The notes under the pieces are model-generated. The model searched no databases. It was not told the DNA's origin and saw only the letters and a list, made by a program, of their open reading frames with translations. Made by a program: the position numbers and the translations under genes. From the NCBI GenBank assembly GCA_031385445.1, contig JANNBM010000062.1, forward strand, positions 66,890-130,889: a DNA stretch of 64,000 nucleotides, in the 5' to 3' direction. This document shows, piece by piece, positions 46,933 through 55,417 of this stretch. Every line of letters starts with the position of its first letter. Within the stretch, counting starts at the first letter, position 1. This DNA comes from CAIYZT01 sp031385445. GTDB lineage: Bacteria > Pseudomonadota > Alphaproteobacteria > Rhodobacterales > Rhodobacteraceae.

Positions 46933-47729
46933 ACCGGGACCGGGTGCGCCAGAAGGGCGGCCGTGGCGGCGGCGACGTCGGGCTGGCGCATCAGACTTTC
47001 ACCGATCAGGAACCGGCGCGCACCGTGGGCGGCCATATCGGCCAGATCATCGGCGGTATAAAGCCCGGATTCGCAGACCAGGTGACGATCGGCAGGCATC
47101 AGGCGCGACAGGCGGCGCGTGGTATCAAGGGTCAGATCAAAGGTGTGCAGATTGCGGTTGTTCACCCCGATCAGCGGGGATTTAAGCGCGAGGGCGCGGG
47201 CCAGTTCCGCCTCGTCATGCACCTCGATCAGGGCGTCCATCCCCAGCGACAGCGCGGCGTCTTCGATTTCGGCGGCCTGGGCATCCGAAAGGCTGGCCAT
47301 GATGATCAAAATCGCGTCAGCGCCGAGCGCGCGGGATTCGGTGACCTGATAGGTGTCGTAAATGAAATCCTTGCGGATCGCGGGCAAGCTGGTGGCCGCG
47401 CGGGCGACGACGAGAAACTGATCGGCACCTTGAAAGGAGGGCGTATCGGTGAGGACGGACAGGCAGGTGGCGCCGCCTGCGGCATAGGCGCGGGCAAGGG
47501 CGGGGGGATCGAAATCGGCGCGGATCAGGCCTTTGGAGGGGCTGGCCTTTTTGATCTCGGCGATCAGGCCGTAGCCGGTTTTCGCGGCGGCGGTAAGGGC
47601 GGCGGCAAAGCCGCGCGGGGCGGAGGCTGCGCGGGCGGCTTCCTCGACAAGGGGCAGGGGCCGCGCGGATTTGCGGGCCGCAATTTCTTGCAGTTTATAA
47701 GTTTTGATGCGGTCTAAGATGGTGCTCAT
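46929..47729 (-). CDS. trpC: Indole-3-glycerol phosphate synthase
   Basis: A 266-residue TIM-barrel enzyme of tryptophan synthesis. EIKKASPSKGLIRADFDP holds the catalytic lysine and phosphate site; RKDFIYDTYQ, LIEVHDEAEL, GVNNRNLHTF and VCESGLYTADD are family motifs. It is separated from trpD by 217 bp that hold a palindrome pair, and coupled to moaC downstream. Confidence 0.96.
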   Translation of the reverse strand: MSTILDRIKTYKLQEIAARKSARPLPLVEEAARAASAPRGFAAALTAAAKTGYGLIAEIKKASPSKGLIRADFDPPALARAYAAGGATCLSVLTDTPSFQGADQFLVVARAATSLPAIRKDFIYDTYQVTESRALGADAILIIMASLSDAQAAEIEDAALSLGMDALIEVHDEAELARALALKSPLIGVNNRNLHTFDLTLDTTRRLSRLMPADRHLVCESGLYTADDLADMAAHGARRFLIGESLMRQPDVAAATAALLAHPVPV

Positions 47730-47888
47730 GGCACAAAACTATCGATTTGGGGGAAGGAAGGGAAGAGGGGCAATCGCGGCGCAATGCGGGGTATCCAGAT
47801 CTGAACGGATCTTGTTGGTGACGAAAGGCAATGGGTTGAGCTGCAAAAATAAGGGGGTTGTTCAGCAACGAGTGTTGAAGAAGCGCTT

Positions 47889-47948
47889 GATTTTTCGCAG
47901 AAAAATCGTACCCGAGCCGATGGGCCAACGAATTTTCTGCGAAAATTC
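47889..47948. repeat. Palindrome pair between trpD and trpC
   Basis: GATTTTTC-GCA-GAAAAATC (47889-47907) and GAATTTTC-TGC-GAAAATTC (47930-47948) are perfect 8-bp hairpins with 3-base loops in opposite orientation. The second starts inside the trpD 3' end, overlapping its stop at 47947. They may reduce transcription from trpD into trpC. Confidence 0.75.
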
Positions 47949-48966
47949 AGAAATTGGTCAGATGGACGAGCGCGGTGAGTTTGGCCTTTGCCTGCCCCGA
48001 ATCCAACGAGGCGCGTGCCATCTGTGCGCCTTCCTTCAAGCCAGCGGCCTTGCCAGCAACCAAAAGCGCGGCGGCGGAATTGAGCAGGACAGCATCACGG
48101 TAGGCGCCCTTTTCGCCGTCCAGAAGCCGCCGGAACGCGGCACCGTTTTCGGCGGGACTGCCGCCAAGGATGGCGTCGAAGGGATGGATCGGCAGGCCTG
48201 CCTCTTCGGGATGAACCTCGAATTCGGTGATCTTTCCGTCCGCCAAGGCCGCCACTGCTGAAGGGCCGGCGATGGACAGCTCATCCGTGCCGTCCGAGCC
48301 GTGGACAAGCCACGCGGCCACCGAGCCCAGCGCGAGCAATGTTTCGGCCATCGGGCGGATCAGCGATTTGCTGAACGCGCCGGTCAGCTGGCGTTTGACG
48401 CCTGCGGGGTTGGTCAGCGGGCCGAGGATGTTGAAGATCGTGCGGGTGCCAAGTTCGGCGCGGATCGGGCCGACATGGCGCATCGCGGGGTGGTGCATCG
48501 GGGCCATCATAAATCCGATGCCGGCCTGCGCGATGCAGCGTTCCACCACGTCGGGGCCGACCATGATGTTCAGCCCAAGCTCTGACAAAGCGTCCGCCGC
48601 GCCGGATTTGGACGACAGATTGCGGTTGCCGTGTTTGGCCACGGTAACTCCGGCGCCCGCCACGACAAAGGCCGTCGCGGTGGAGATGTTCAGCGTGCCT
48701 TTGCCGTCGCCGCCGGTGCCGACGATGTCCATCGCGCCTTCGGGGGCGGTCACGGCGTGGCATTTTGACCGCATGACGCTGGCGGCGGCGGCGAATTCAT
48801 CGACCGTCTCGCCGCGTGTACGCAGCGCCATCAGAAAACCGCCGACCTGCGCCGGGCTGGCCGCGCCATCGAACAGAATCTCAAACGCCCGTTCCGCCTC
48901 GGCCCGCGTCAAGGCACGTTCGGGCGCGATGGCGATCAAGGGTTTCAGCCCGTCTGCAAGGCTCAT
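47947..48966 (-). CDS. trpD: Anthranilate phosphoribosyltransferase
   Basis: A 339-residue enzyme joining anthranilate and PRPP. GTGGDGKGTLNISTATAFV carries the GTGGD PRPP loop, KHGNRNLSSKSGAADALSEL the substrate loop, and FNILGPLTNPAGVKRQL the KxxxR-type segment. The ATG overlaps the trpG stop by 4 bases. Confidence 0.96.
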   Translation of the reverse strand: MSLADGLKPLIAIAPERALTRAEAERAFEILFDGAASPAQVGGFLMALRTRGETVDEFAAAASVMRSKCHAVTAPEGAMDIVGTGGDGKGTLNISTATAFVVAGAGVTVAKHGNRNLSSKSGAADALSELGLNIMVGPDVVERCIAQAGIGFMMAPMHHPAMRHVGPIRAELGTRTIFNILGPLTNPAGVKRQLTGAFSKSLIRPMAETLLALGSVAAWLVHGSDGTDELSIAGPSAVAALADGKITEFEVHPEEAGLPIHPFDAILGGSPAENGAAFRRLLDGEKGAYRDAVLLNSAAALLVAGKAAGLKEGAQMARASLDSGQAKAKLTALVHLTNF

Positions 48967-49550
48967 GCGGGCACCTTTTGGCGGGCGCTGTCCAGAAAGG
49001 TCTTCAGCATCTGGTGGCCATGTTCGGAGGCGACGCTTTCAGGATGAAACTGCACGCCTTCGATGCGCTTTTCGCGGTGGCGAAGGCCCATGATGGTGCC
49101 ATCGGCGAGCCATGCGGTCACTTCAAGGCAATCGGGCAGGCTCTCGCGTTTGACCACCAGCGAATGATAACGCGTGGCGAGAAAAGGTGTGGGCAGGCCG
49201 GCGAACATGCCGTTGGATTCGTGGTGGATCGTGCCCATCTTGCCATGCACAATCTCGTGGCAGCGCACGACCTCGCCGCCGAACGCCTCTCCGATCGTTT
49301 GATGACCAAGGCAGACGCCCAAAAGCGGGATGTCGGCGCTCGCTGCGGCGCGGGTCAGGGGCAGGCAGATGCCTGCGGCCGCTGGATCACAGGGGCCCGG
49401 GGACAACACGATCCCTTCGGGGCGCAGGGCAATCGCCTCTTGCACCGTCATGGCGTCATTGCGCACAACCCGCACATCTGCGCCAAGCTCGCCCAGATAA
49501 TGGACGAGGTTGTAGGTAAAGCTGTCATAGTTGTCGATCAGAAGCAGCAT
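48963..49550 (-). CDS. trpG: Anthranilate/aminodeoxychorismate synthase glutamine amidotransferase
   Basis: A 195-residue class I glutamine amidotransferase supplying ammonia to anthranilate synthase. IDNYDSFTYNLVHYLGELGA opens it; the active cysteine is in GVCLGHQTIGEAFGG and the His/Glu pair in GVQFHPESVASEHG. It may also serve folate synthesis (PabA). The large subunit trpE is not adjacent here. Confidence 0.94.
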   Translation of the reverse strand: MLLLIDNYDSFTYNLVHYLGELGADVRVVRNDAMTVQEAIALRPEGIVLSPGPCDPAAAGICLPLTRAAASADIPLLGVCLGHQTIGEAFGGEVVRCHEIVHGKMGTIHHESNGMFAGLPTPFLATRYHSLVVKRESLPDCLEVTAWLADGTIMGLRHREKRIEGVQFHPESVASEHGHQMLKTFLDSARQKVPA

Positions 49551-49673
49551 CTTGCGCGGGCCATATGTTTGGGGGTGAAGAGCGGGACGGGCCGGAGTAT
49601 AGATGGGCAGAACGGCGGTAGGGCGTCAAGCAGATAGCGGCCCTTTGAGGGGCAAAGCAGCAGGAGTGGGGCA

Positions 49674-51197
49674 GTGAGCCGAGGGTTTTTGATAGGACTT
49701 CTGTGGGGTTTGGTGGTGGCAACGGCCGGATTGGCCGTGATGTCGTTGGTCGCGCCGCCGGTTGGGGTTGATCCGGCAAAGTCTGGTGCGATGGCGGCGG
49801 CAAAGGGCGCGGCGGTGAAGCCTGCGCCAGAACCCGTCGAGGCGGCGGGTGCGGATGAGCCAAAGGCGGACGTGACAGCGGATCCGATGTCGACGGTTAA
49901 GCCAGCGGTTGAGGCTGCGGCGGAGGCGGCGACTGCGCCGGTTGAACCTGCAGCAGAGGCGGCCTTGACCGCAGCGGTTGCACCCGCAGAAACGGTCGTG
50001 GCGCAAGCCCCGGTGGTTGACGCAGCGTCCGGCGCGGCGATGGTGCCTTCGCCCGAAGGCGGCGACGCGGGCCAGGCGCCGGTGACGGACGCTGCGCCGC
50101 AATTGCCCGCGGCAGATCCCACGAGCCCGGAAATGCCCGCCTCTGATCCGGCGCCGGTGCCCGATGAGGGCACGATGCCCGCCCCGAAACAGGACAAACT
50201 GCTGGACCCACCCGCAGCGCCCGTCGCGCCAACGGCAGAGGCGGCGCCCATGGTGCCAGCGGACGGCGCAGGAGCCGATCAGGGCAGCGCTTTGCCGCAA
50301 ATTCCGGTTCAGCCTGACGTGCCAAGCGAGCCTGAGCAGGCCGCGCAGCCCGATGTTCCGGTTGAAGGCGCCAAGGTGACCTTGGGCGACGGGTCGACGC
50401 TGGTGCCCGACACCGGCCTTGACGGGCAGGTCGTCGGCGTGGTGACGAACCGCTTGCCGCGGGTTGGCGATGCCAAAGCCGCAGAACCAACGGCCAAGGA
50501 CTTGGTCCTTCAGACCCAAGCGGGGCTTCCGATTGCGGCTTTTGCGCGGGCCTTTTCGCCCGAGGCTGGCAAGCCCAAATTCGCGATCCTGCTGCGCGAT
50601 ATCGGCGCTGCGGGGATGGCGCGGGACGAGGCGGCACGACTGCCCTTTGCGGTGACTTTTGTGATTGATCCGGCGGCGCCCGATGCGGCGGAGGCAGCGC
50701 GCGTTTACCGCGCGGCGGGGCAGGAGGTGATGATCCTTCTGGCCAGCCCGCCCGAAGGGGCAACGGCGGGCGATCTGGAGCAAAGTTTGCAGGCGCTGGC
50801 GCAGGAATTGCCGGAAACCGTGGCAATGCTGGATGCGGCGGTGGGCGGATTGCAAGAAAACCGGGTGCTTGCGACGCAAGCCATCCCGATCTTGCAGGCG
50901 CAAGGCCGCGGAATCGTGACCTTTGACAAAGGCCTTGGCGCGGTGGATCAGGTGGCGGCGCGCGAGGGTCTGGCGCATGCCTCGATCTTTCGCGATGTGG
51001 ACCGCGCGGGCGAAGGCGCGCCCGCGATCCGCCGATATCTGGACCGGGCGGCGTTCAAAGCGGCGCAGGAAGGGCAGGTTGTGGTGATCGGGCAAACCCG
51101 GCCCGAAACCGTGGCGGCCATTCTGGAATGGATGGTTGAGGGGCGCGGATCGAGCGTGCAGCTCGCGCCGATCACAGCGGTGATGGCGGCGGAATAG
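49674..51197 (+). CDS. Divergent polysaccharide deacetylase family protein
   Basis: 507 residues. A GTG start (49674) with CAGGAG upstream leads to an N-terminal membrane anchor (FLIGLLWGLVVATAGLAVMSLV, residues 5-26; quoted as LIGLLWGLVVATAGLAVM). About 240 residues of Ala/Pro/Glu/Asp-rich linker follow, then a divergent polysaccharide deacetylase domain from about 290 (FAILLRDIGAAGMARD, PFAVTFVIDP, MILLASPPEG, GIVTFDKGLG). The family (YibQ-like) adopts an NodB-like fold, probably acting on envelope polysaccharide in the periplasm. The repetitive linker shows no unit repeat. Confidence 0.85.
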   Translation: MSRGFLIGLLWGLVVATAGLAVMSLVAPPVGVDPAKSGAMAAAKGAAVKPAPEPVEAAGADEPKADVTADPMSTVKPAVEAAAEAATAPVEPAAEAALTAAVAPAETVVAQAPVVDAASGAAMVPSPEGGDAGQAPVTDAAPQLPAADPTSPEMPASDPAPVPDEGTMPAPKQDKLLDPPAAPVAPTAEAAPMVPADGAGADQGSALPQIPVQPDVPSEPEQAAQPDVPVEGAKVTLGDGSTLVPDTGLDGQVVGVVTNRLPRVGDAKAAEPTAKDLVLQTQAGLPIAAFARAFSPEAGKPKFAILLRDIGAAGMARDEAARLPFAVTFVIDPAAPDAAEAARVYRAAGQEVMILLASPPEGATAGDLEQSLQALAQELPETVAMLDAAVGGLQENRVLATQAIPILQAQGRGIVTFDKGLGAVDQVAAREGLAHASIFRDVDRAGEGAPAIRRYLDRAAFKAAQEGQVVVIGQTRPETVAAILEWMVEGRGSSVQLAPITAVMAAE

Positions 51198-51217
51198 GCC
51201 GCGTTTCATTGACTGCG

Positions 51218-51935
51218 CGCTGCCCCCCCACCCCAGCCCTCCCCCACGAGGGGGGGGAGGGAGGCGCTGGCATGGGACGGTTCGCGCAGGTGGCCTGAGT
51301 GGGGTTGGCGGCGCGGCAGCGCATTTGGTTGGGCGTTTGGTCGCAGCATCCCCCACCCCAGCCCTCCCCCACGAGGGGGGGAGGGAGGCGCTGGCATGGG
51401 ACGGTTCGTGCAGGTGGCCTGACTTGGGTTGGCGGCGCATGAGGATACGGCAGTGCGTTTGGTTGGGCGTTTGGTCGCAGCATATCCCGCCACTCCACTG
51501 CCCCCCACCCCAGCCCTCCCCCACGAGGGGGGGAGGGAGGCGCTGGCATGGGGCGGTTCGCGCAGGTGGCCTGATTGGGGTTGGCGGCGCGGAAGCGCGT
51601 TTGGTTGGGCGTTTGGTAGCAGCATCCCGCCACTCCACTTCCCCCCACCCCAGCCCTCCCCCACGAGGGGGGGAGGGAGGCGCTGGCATGGGGCGGTTCG
51701 CGCAGGTGGTATGATTGGGGTCGGCGGCGCGTGAGGGTGCGGTAGCGCGTTTGGTTGGGCGTTTGGTCGCAGCATCCCGCCACTCCACTTCCCCCCACCC
51801 CAGCCCTCCCCCAAGGGGGGGGAGGGAGGCGCTGGCATGGGGCGGTTCGCGCAGGTGGCCTGATTGGGGTCGGCGGCGCGTGAGAGTGCGGTTGGGCGGT
51901 TTGTCATCGGCACTTCCCCCAACTCTGCCCCACGC
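51218..51935. repeat. Tandem array of 125-152 bp hairpin-bearing units
   Basis: Five copies of a unit carry the anchor CCCCAGCCCT at 51231, 51356, 51508, 51648 and 51798 (steps 125, 152, 140, 150), followed by a degenerate sixth near 51915. Each unit has a hairpin CCCTCCCCC-ACGA-GGGGGGGAGGG, then AGGCGCTGGCATGG, CGGTTCGCGCAGGTGG and GTTTGGTTGGGCGTTTGGT. Units differ by small indels and substitutions. Open frames in the array are by-products of the repeat and do not resemble proteins. There is no gene from 51198 to 52012. Confidence 0.9.
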
Positions 51936-52012
51936 GGGGCAGAGGGAGGGCGGCGCAGGTCTTGGGCTGCTTATGCGGTAAGCGCCTTGGACGCCGCCCT
52001 TTGACTTACGCG

Positions 52013-53194
52013 CTAACGCCGCAGCATCAGCCGGTCCAAGCCATGGAAATGATAGACATCTTTGTAAAGTGGCGGCGCAGCGAGGGTCAGGCCCGGCAGG
52101 CGTTCGAACAGGATTGGCAGGGCAATTTGCAGTTCCAGCCGTGCAAGCGGCGCGCCGACGCAGAAATGCAGGCCAGCGCCAAAGCTGGAATGGGGTTTGA
52201 TCGGGCGGGCGGGGTCGAAGGTGGCGGGCGCGCTCCATTGGCCCGGATCGCGGTTGGTGGCGGCGAGCAAAAGCGCCACCTGATCGCCGCGCCCGAAGGT
52301 GTGGCCCATCACCTCGACGGCTTCATAGGCCCAGCGGGTGAACATGTGCAGCGCGGGATCAAAGCGCAGGATTTCCTCGACCGTGCCCTCAACCGCGCCA
52401 GGCGACAGCATCGCGGCCGGGGTTTTGGCCTGCAATAGCGCCTTGACGCCATTGCCGATGGTGTGAACCGTCGCCTCGTGTCCGGCGTTCAGCAAAAGGA
52501 TACAGGTGGTGATCAGCTCGTCCGTGGTCAGCCGCTCGCCCGCCTCTTCGGCCTGAATCAGCGAGGTGATCAGATCGTCGGCGGGGCGGGCGCGGCGCGC
52601 GTCAACATAGCCGCGCAAAAAGGCAACGAAGGCTTCGCTCGCCTCAATTGCGGCATCCTCGCGGGCGCGGCTGCGCCCGGCCATATACATGCCAACCATG
52701 GCGTTGGACCATTTGAGCAGGTCATCGGACATCTGTTCAGGCACGCCCAAAAGCCGCGCGATGATGGTGACGGGCAGTTTGGTGCCGAAATGGGCGAGCA
52801 GGTCGAACTCGCCTGCCGGGAACGCATCGATCAGCTGATGCGACAGCGCTGTGATTTCGGGGGCAAGGCCGGCGATGCGGCGTGAGGTGAAGGCGCGCAG
52901 CACGAGGCTGCGCAGGCGGGTGTGGCGGGGCGGTTCCAGTTCCAGCATGGAATGGGCTTCGACCGCGTAAAAGGGCGCGAGGTGTGGCGGGATCACCGGC
53001 GCGCGCTCGGGCGGTGCTTCGCGGCCAAAGCGGCGGTCGCGGAAAATGGCGGCGGCGGCGGCCCAGTTTGGGGTGCAGATCATGTTATACTCGGCCCAGT
53101 GAAAGAACGGGCCCTGGGCGCGGGCGATTTCGTAGAAGGGATAGGGATTTTGCACGAAGACGGGGTCGGTGGGCGATTGGGACAGGGTGATCAT
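52013..53194 (-). CDS. Cytochrome P450
   Basis: A 393-residue soluble bacterial P450. The I-helix motif LNAGHEATVHTIGNG (oxygen activation), ExxR in VEEILRFDP and heme ligand C345 in FGAGLHFCVGAPLARLE are present, with the membrane anchor of eukaryotic forms absent. It hydroxylates an unknown small molecule using an external ferredoxin. The ATG overlaps the EamA transporter stop (ATGA), so the two are translated together; export of the product is a plausible role for the partner. The tandem array lies just downstream. Confidence 0.92.
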   Translation of the reverse strand: MITLSQSPTDPVFVQNPYPFYEIARAQGPFFHWAEYNMICTPNWAAAAAIFRDRRFGREAPPERAPVIPPHLAPFYAVEAHSMLELEPPRHTRLRSLVLRAFTSRRIAGLAPEITALSHQLIDAFPAGEFDLLAHFGTKLPVTIIARLLGVPEQMSDDLLKWSNAMVGMYMAGRSRAREDAAIEASEAFVAFLRGYVDARRARPADDLITSLIQAEEAGERLTTDELITTCILLLNAGHEATVHTIGNGVKALLQAKTPAAMLSPGAVEGTVEEILRFDPALHMFTRWAYEAVEVMGHTFGRGDQVALLLAATNRDPGQWSAPATFDPARPIKPHSSFGAGLHFCVGAPLARLELQIALPILFERLPGLTLAAPPLYKDVYHFHGLDRLMLRR

Positions 53195-54114
53195 GGGCGG
53201 CGTCCAAAGGGCAGGGGGATCAGACCTTGGGCGATCAGAACACCAAGGCCGACGAGGGCGGCGGCGGCGACTTGTGGCCAGACCCAGACGCCGCCGAAGG
53301 CGAACAGGATCAGCATGACATAAAAGGGTGCGGCGTTCATGTGCAGGGCGGTCAGGCCAATGCCAAGGCGCCCGACGGCGATGATGAACATGACCTGCGC
53401 AATGCCGAGCGCGCCGACCGAGAACAGCAGCATGGCGCCGATTTCCGGCGCCCCCCAGGCTGCAAAAGACGGCGCAGGAATTCCGGCAGCGTATTGCAGC
53501 AGGGCGGCGGCAATTGCGGCAATCGCAGCGCCTGACAGGGTTACCGCGGTGCGCCCAAGCGGTGAGGTGCCCGCAAAAGCGGTGACGGTCAGCCGTGAGC
53601 CGAGGGTAAAGGTCAGCACCGAGCCAAAGCAAAACAGCGCGCCAAGGCCAAGCGTCATCCCGCCACTGCGAAAGTCAAGCGCAAGAACCCCGCCGATCAG
53701 GGAAAGGATCAGCCCGACGATCAGGGCAAGGGTCAACTTGCGGCCATCCAGCAGCACCTCAAGCGCTATCGCGATGACGGGCATGGTGGCGGAAATGACG
53801 GCCACGGTCACCGGGCCGCCGCGTGCCTGACCCATGATCAAAAACCACGCGCCGATGCCAATCAGGCTGCCGACCGCAACACCTTTAAGCCAATTCACGC
53901 GCGTAAAAGCCTGCCAGCCTTCGGCCAGCAGCCAGATCGGCAGCAAAAACAGAGTGGCAAGCGACATGCGCAGCGCGTTCAGCTGTTCGGGCAGCAAAAG
54001 CGGGATCACCAGATCGGCCGCAGGCAGGCCCGCTGCCCAGATCAGCATGGACAGCATGCAGATCAGGTTGGCGCCAAGGGCGCTGGAGTCCGGGGCGGTT
54101 GACGTGATGCTCAT
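53191..54114 (-). CDS. EamA/DMT-superfamily transporter
   Basis: A 307-residue inner-membrane protein with ten hydrophobic helices in two EamA repeats. The first contains LICMLSMLIWAAGLPAADLV and the second begins LGLGALFCFGSVLTFTL. Members export metabolites or amino acids. The start at 54114 (MSITSTAP) gives the first helix at about residue 15. It is co-translated with the P450 downstream and 60 bp from tpiA. Confidence 0.88.
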   Translation of the reverse strand: MSITSTAPDSSALGANLICMLSMLIWAAGLPAADLVIPLLLPEQLNALRMSLATLFLLPIWLLAEGWQAFTRVNWLKGVAVGSLIGIGAWFLIMGQARGGPVTVAVISATMPVIAIALEVLLDGRKLTLALIVGLILSLIGGVLALDFRSGGMTLGLGALFCFGSVLTFTLGSRLTVTAFAGTSPLGRTAVTLSGAAIAAIAAALLQYAAGIPAPSFAAWGAPEIGAMLLFSVGALGIAQVMFIIAVGRLGIGLTALHMNAAPFYVMLILFAFGGVWVWPQVAAAALVGLGVLIAQGLIPLPFGRRP

Positions 54115-54174
54115 GGGGTTGAATGCCACGGCGCCGGGGGGCGTTGCGCGCCTGTCCGCGACCCGCAAATGTCG

Positions 54175-54918
54175 TCAGGCGGCGGACAAAGCCGCGACGA
54201 TCGCGCCAAAATCGGCGGCCTTAAGGCTGGCCCCGCCGACTAGCGCGCCGTCGACATGCGGCACGGCGAAAATCTCGGCTGCGTTCGAGGGTTTGACCGA
54301 ACCGCCGTAAAGGAGGCGCATCTGCGCGGCGGGTGCGCCAAAGCGGGTGGTCAGGCGGGCGCGCAGGAAGGCATGAACCTCGGCGATCTGGTCCAGCGTC
54401 GGGGTGCGGCCGGTGCCGATGGCCCAAACGGGCTCATAAGCCACAACGAGGGTGGCGGGCGCCGAGCCCTCGGGCACAGAGCCGTCCATCTGCGCGCCGA
54501 TGATGGCAAGGGTGGTGCCCGCGTCGCGCTGGCTTTCGGTTTCGCCGACGCAGACGATGGTGATCAGGCCAGCGGCTTGGGCGGCGGTTGCCTTGGCGAG
54601 GACCAGTGCATCGGTTTCGCCGTGATCGGCGCGGCGTTCGGAATGGCCGAGGATGACATGGGAAGCGCCCGCATCTTTGAGCAGGGCGGCGGAGATATCA
54701 CCGGTATGCGCGCCCGAGGCGTTGGGGTGGCAGTCCTGCCCGCCGATCCTCAGGGCCGATCCGCGCGCGGCCCAGTTCATTTGCGCGATAAGCGTGGCGG
54801 GGGGGCACAGCAGCATCTCGCACGCGGGGGCGGGATGAGCAGCGATCAGGGCCTGCACCTCGGCCAAAGCGGCGGCGGAGCCGTTCATCTTCCAGTTTCC
54901 GGCGGCGAGTTTGGTCAC
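54175..54918 (-). CDS. tpiA: Triosephosphate isomerase
   Basis: A 247-residue TIM interconverting dihydroxyacetone phosphate and glyceraldehyde 3-phosphate. K in AAGNWKMNG, H in VILGHSERR and catalytic E in VAYEPVWAIGTGRTP are visible, as is LLYGGSVKPSNA. It is a standalone gene with a divergent-looking 116-bp gap holding the second palindrome pair. Confidence 0.96.
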   Translation of the reverse strand: MTKLAAGNWKMNGSAAALAEVQALIAAHPAPACEMLLCPPATLIAQMNWAARGSALRIGGQDCHPNASGAHTGDISAALLKDAGASHVILGHSERRADHGETDALVLAKATAAQAAGLITIVCVGETESQRDAGTTLAIIGAQMDGSVPEGSAPATLVVAYEPVWAIGTGRTPTLDQIAEVHAFLRARLTTRFGAPAAQMRLLYGGSVKPSNAAEIFAVPHVDGALVGGASLKAADFGAIVAALSAA

Positions 54919-54974
54919 GGCGTGCTCCTTTGGCTTTGCGGGCCAGAGCTATCGCGTTTGGCGGGCGGGGGACA

Positions 54975-55024
54975 GATTTTTCGCAGGAAAAATCGAGGCT
55001 GGGACGATTTTTCTGCGAAAAATC
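54975..55024. repeat. Palindrome pair between IscA-type gene and tpiA
   Basis: GATTTTTC-GCAG-GAAAAATC (54975-54994) and GATTTTTC-TGC-GAAAAATC (55006-55024) are 8-bp stems in opposite orientation 11 bp apart. The right one ends 10 bases before the IscA-type stop. Confidence 0.75.
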
Positions 55025-55034
55025 AGGCGCTGCT

Positions 55035-55394
55035 TCAGGCTTCGGGTTGATCTTTGAATTTGATCGATTCGCCGCAGCCGCACGCTTCGGCCACGTTTGG
55101 ATTACGGAATTTGAAGCCGGAGGTAAGCAGATCGACCTGATAATCGATTTCTGTGCCGAAAAGGAACATCTGCGCCATGGGCGCGATCAGCACCCGCGCG
55201 CCGTTCTGTTCGACGATCTCGTCCAGCGGATTGGTATCAGCGACATAGTCCATGGTGTATTCCATGCCCGCGCAACCGCCCTTTTTGACCCCAATGCGCA
55301 GACCTGCCGCGCCTTTTTGGCCCATCAGCTTTGCGATCTGTTGGGCGGCGATCGGGGTCATGGTGACGGCGGCTTTTCCGGGGATTCCAAACAT
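55035..55394 (-). CDS. A-type iron-sulfur carrier (ErpA/IscA/SufA family)
   Basis: 119 residues. MTPIAAQQIAKLM leads into GLRIGVKKGGCAGMEYTM, carrying the first conserved cysteine, and ACGCGES near the C-terminus carries the other two, as in A-type carriers that pass clusters to target proteins. AAGGAG lies 6 bases before the ATG. It sits between tpiA and the DUF3307 gene, with the SufT-like gene 1.5 kb upstream, suggesting part of the SUF-type assembly set. Confidence 0.9.
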   Translation of the reverse strand: MFGIPGKAAVTMTPIAAQQIAKLMGQKGAAGLRIGVKKGGCAGMEYTMDYVADTNPLDEIVEQNGARVLIAPMAQMFLFGTEIDYQVDLLTSGFKFRNPNVAEACGCGESIKFKDQPEA

Positions 55395-55417
55395 GGGCGC
55401 TCCTTGCTTATCGATAC

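Noticed and set aside
51218..51935. CRISPR array
   Set aside because: Units are 125-152 bp and themselves repetitive throughout, with no short constant repeat separated by unique spacers and no cas genes nearby.
49626..52238. 870-codon minus-strand open frame across the deacetylase gene and repeat array
   Set aside because: It is antisense to the deacetylase and reads through the tandem repeats as PPLVGEGWGGG-type nonsense. It has no domain and no ribosome site.
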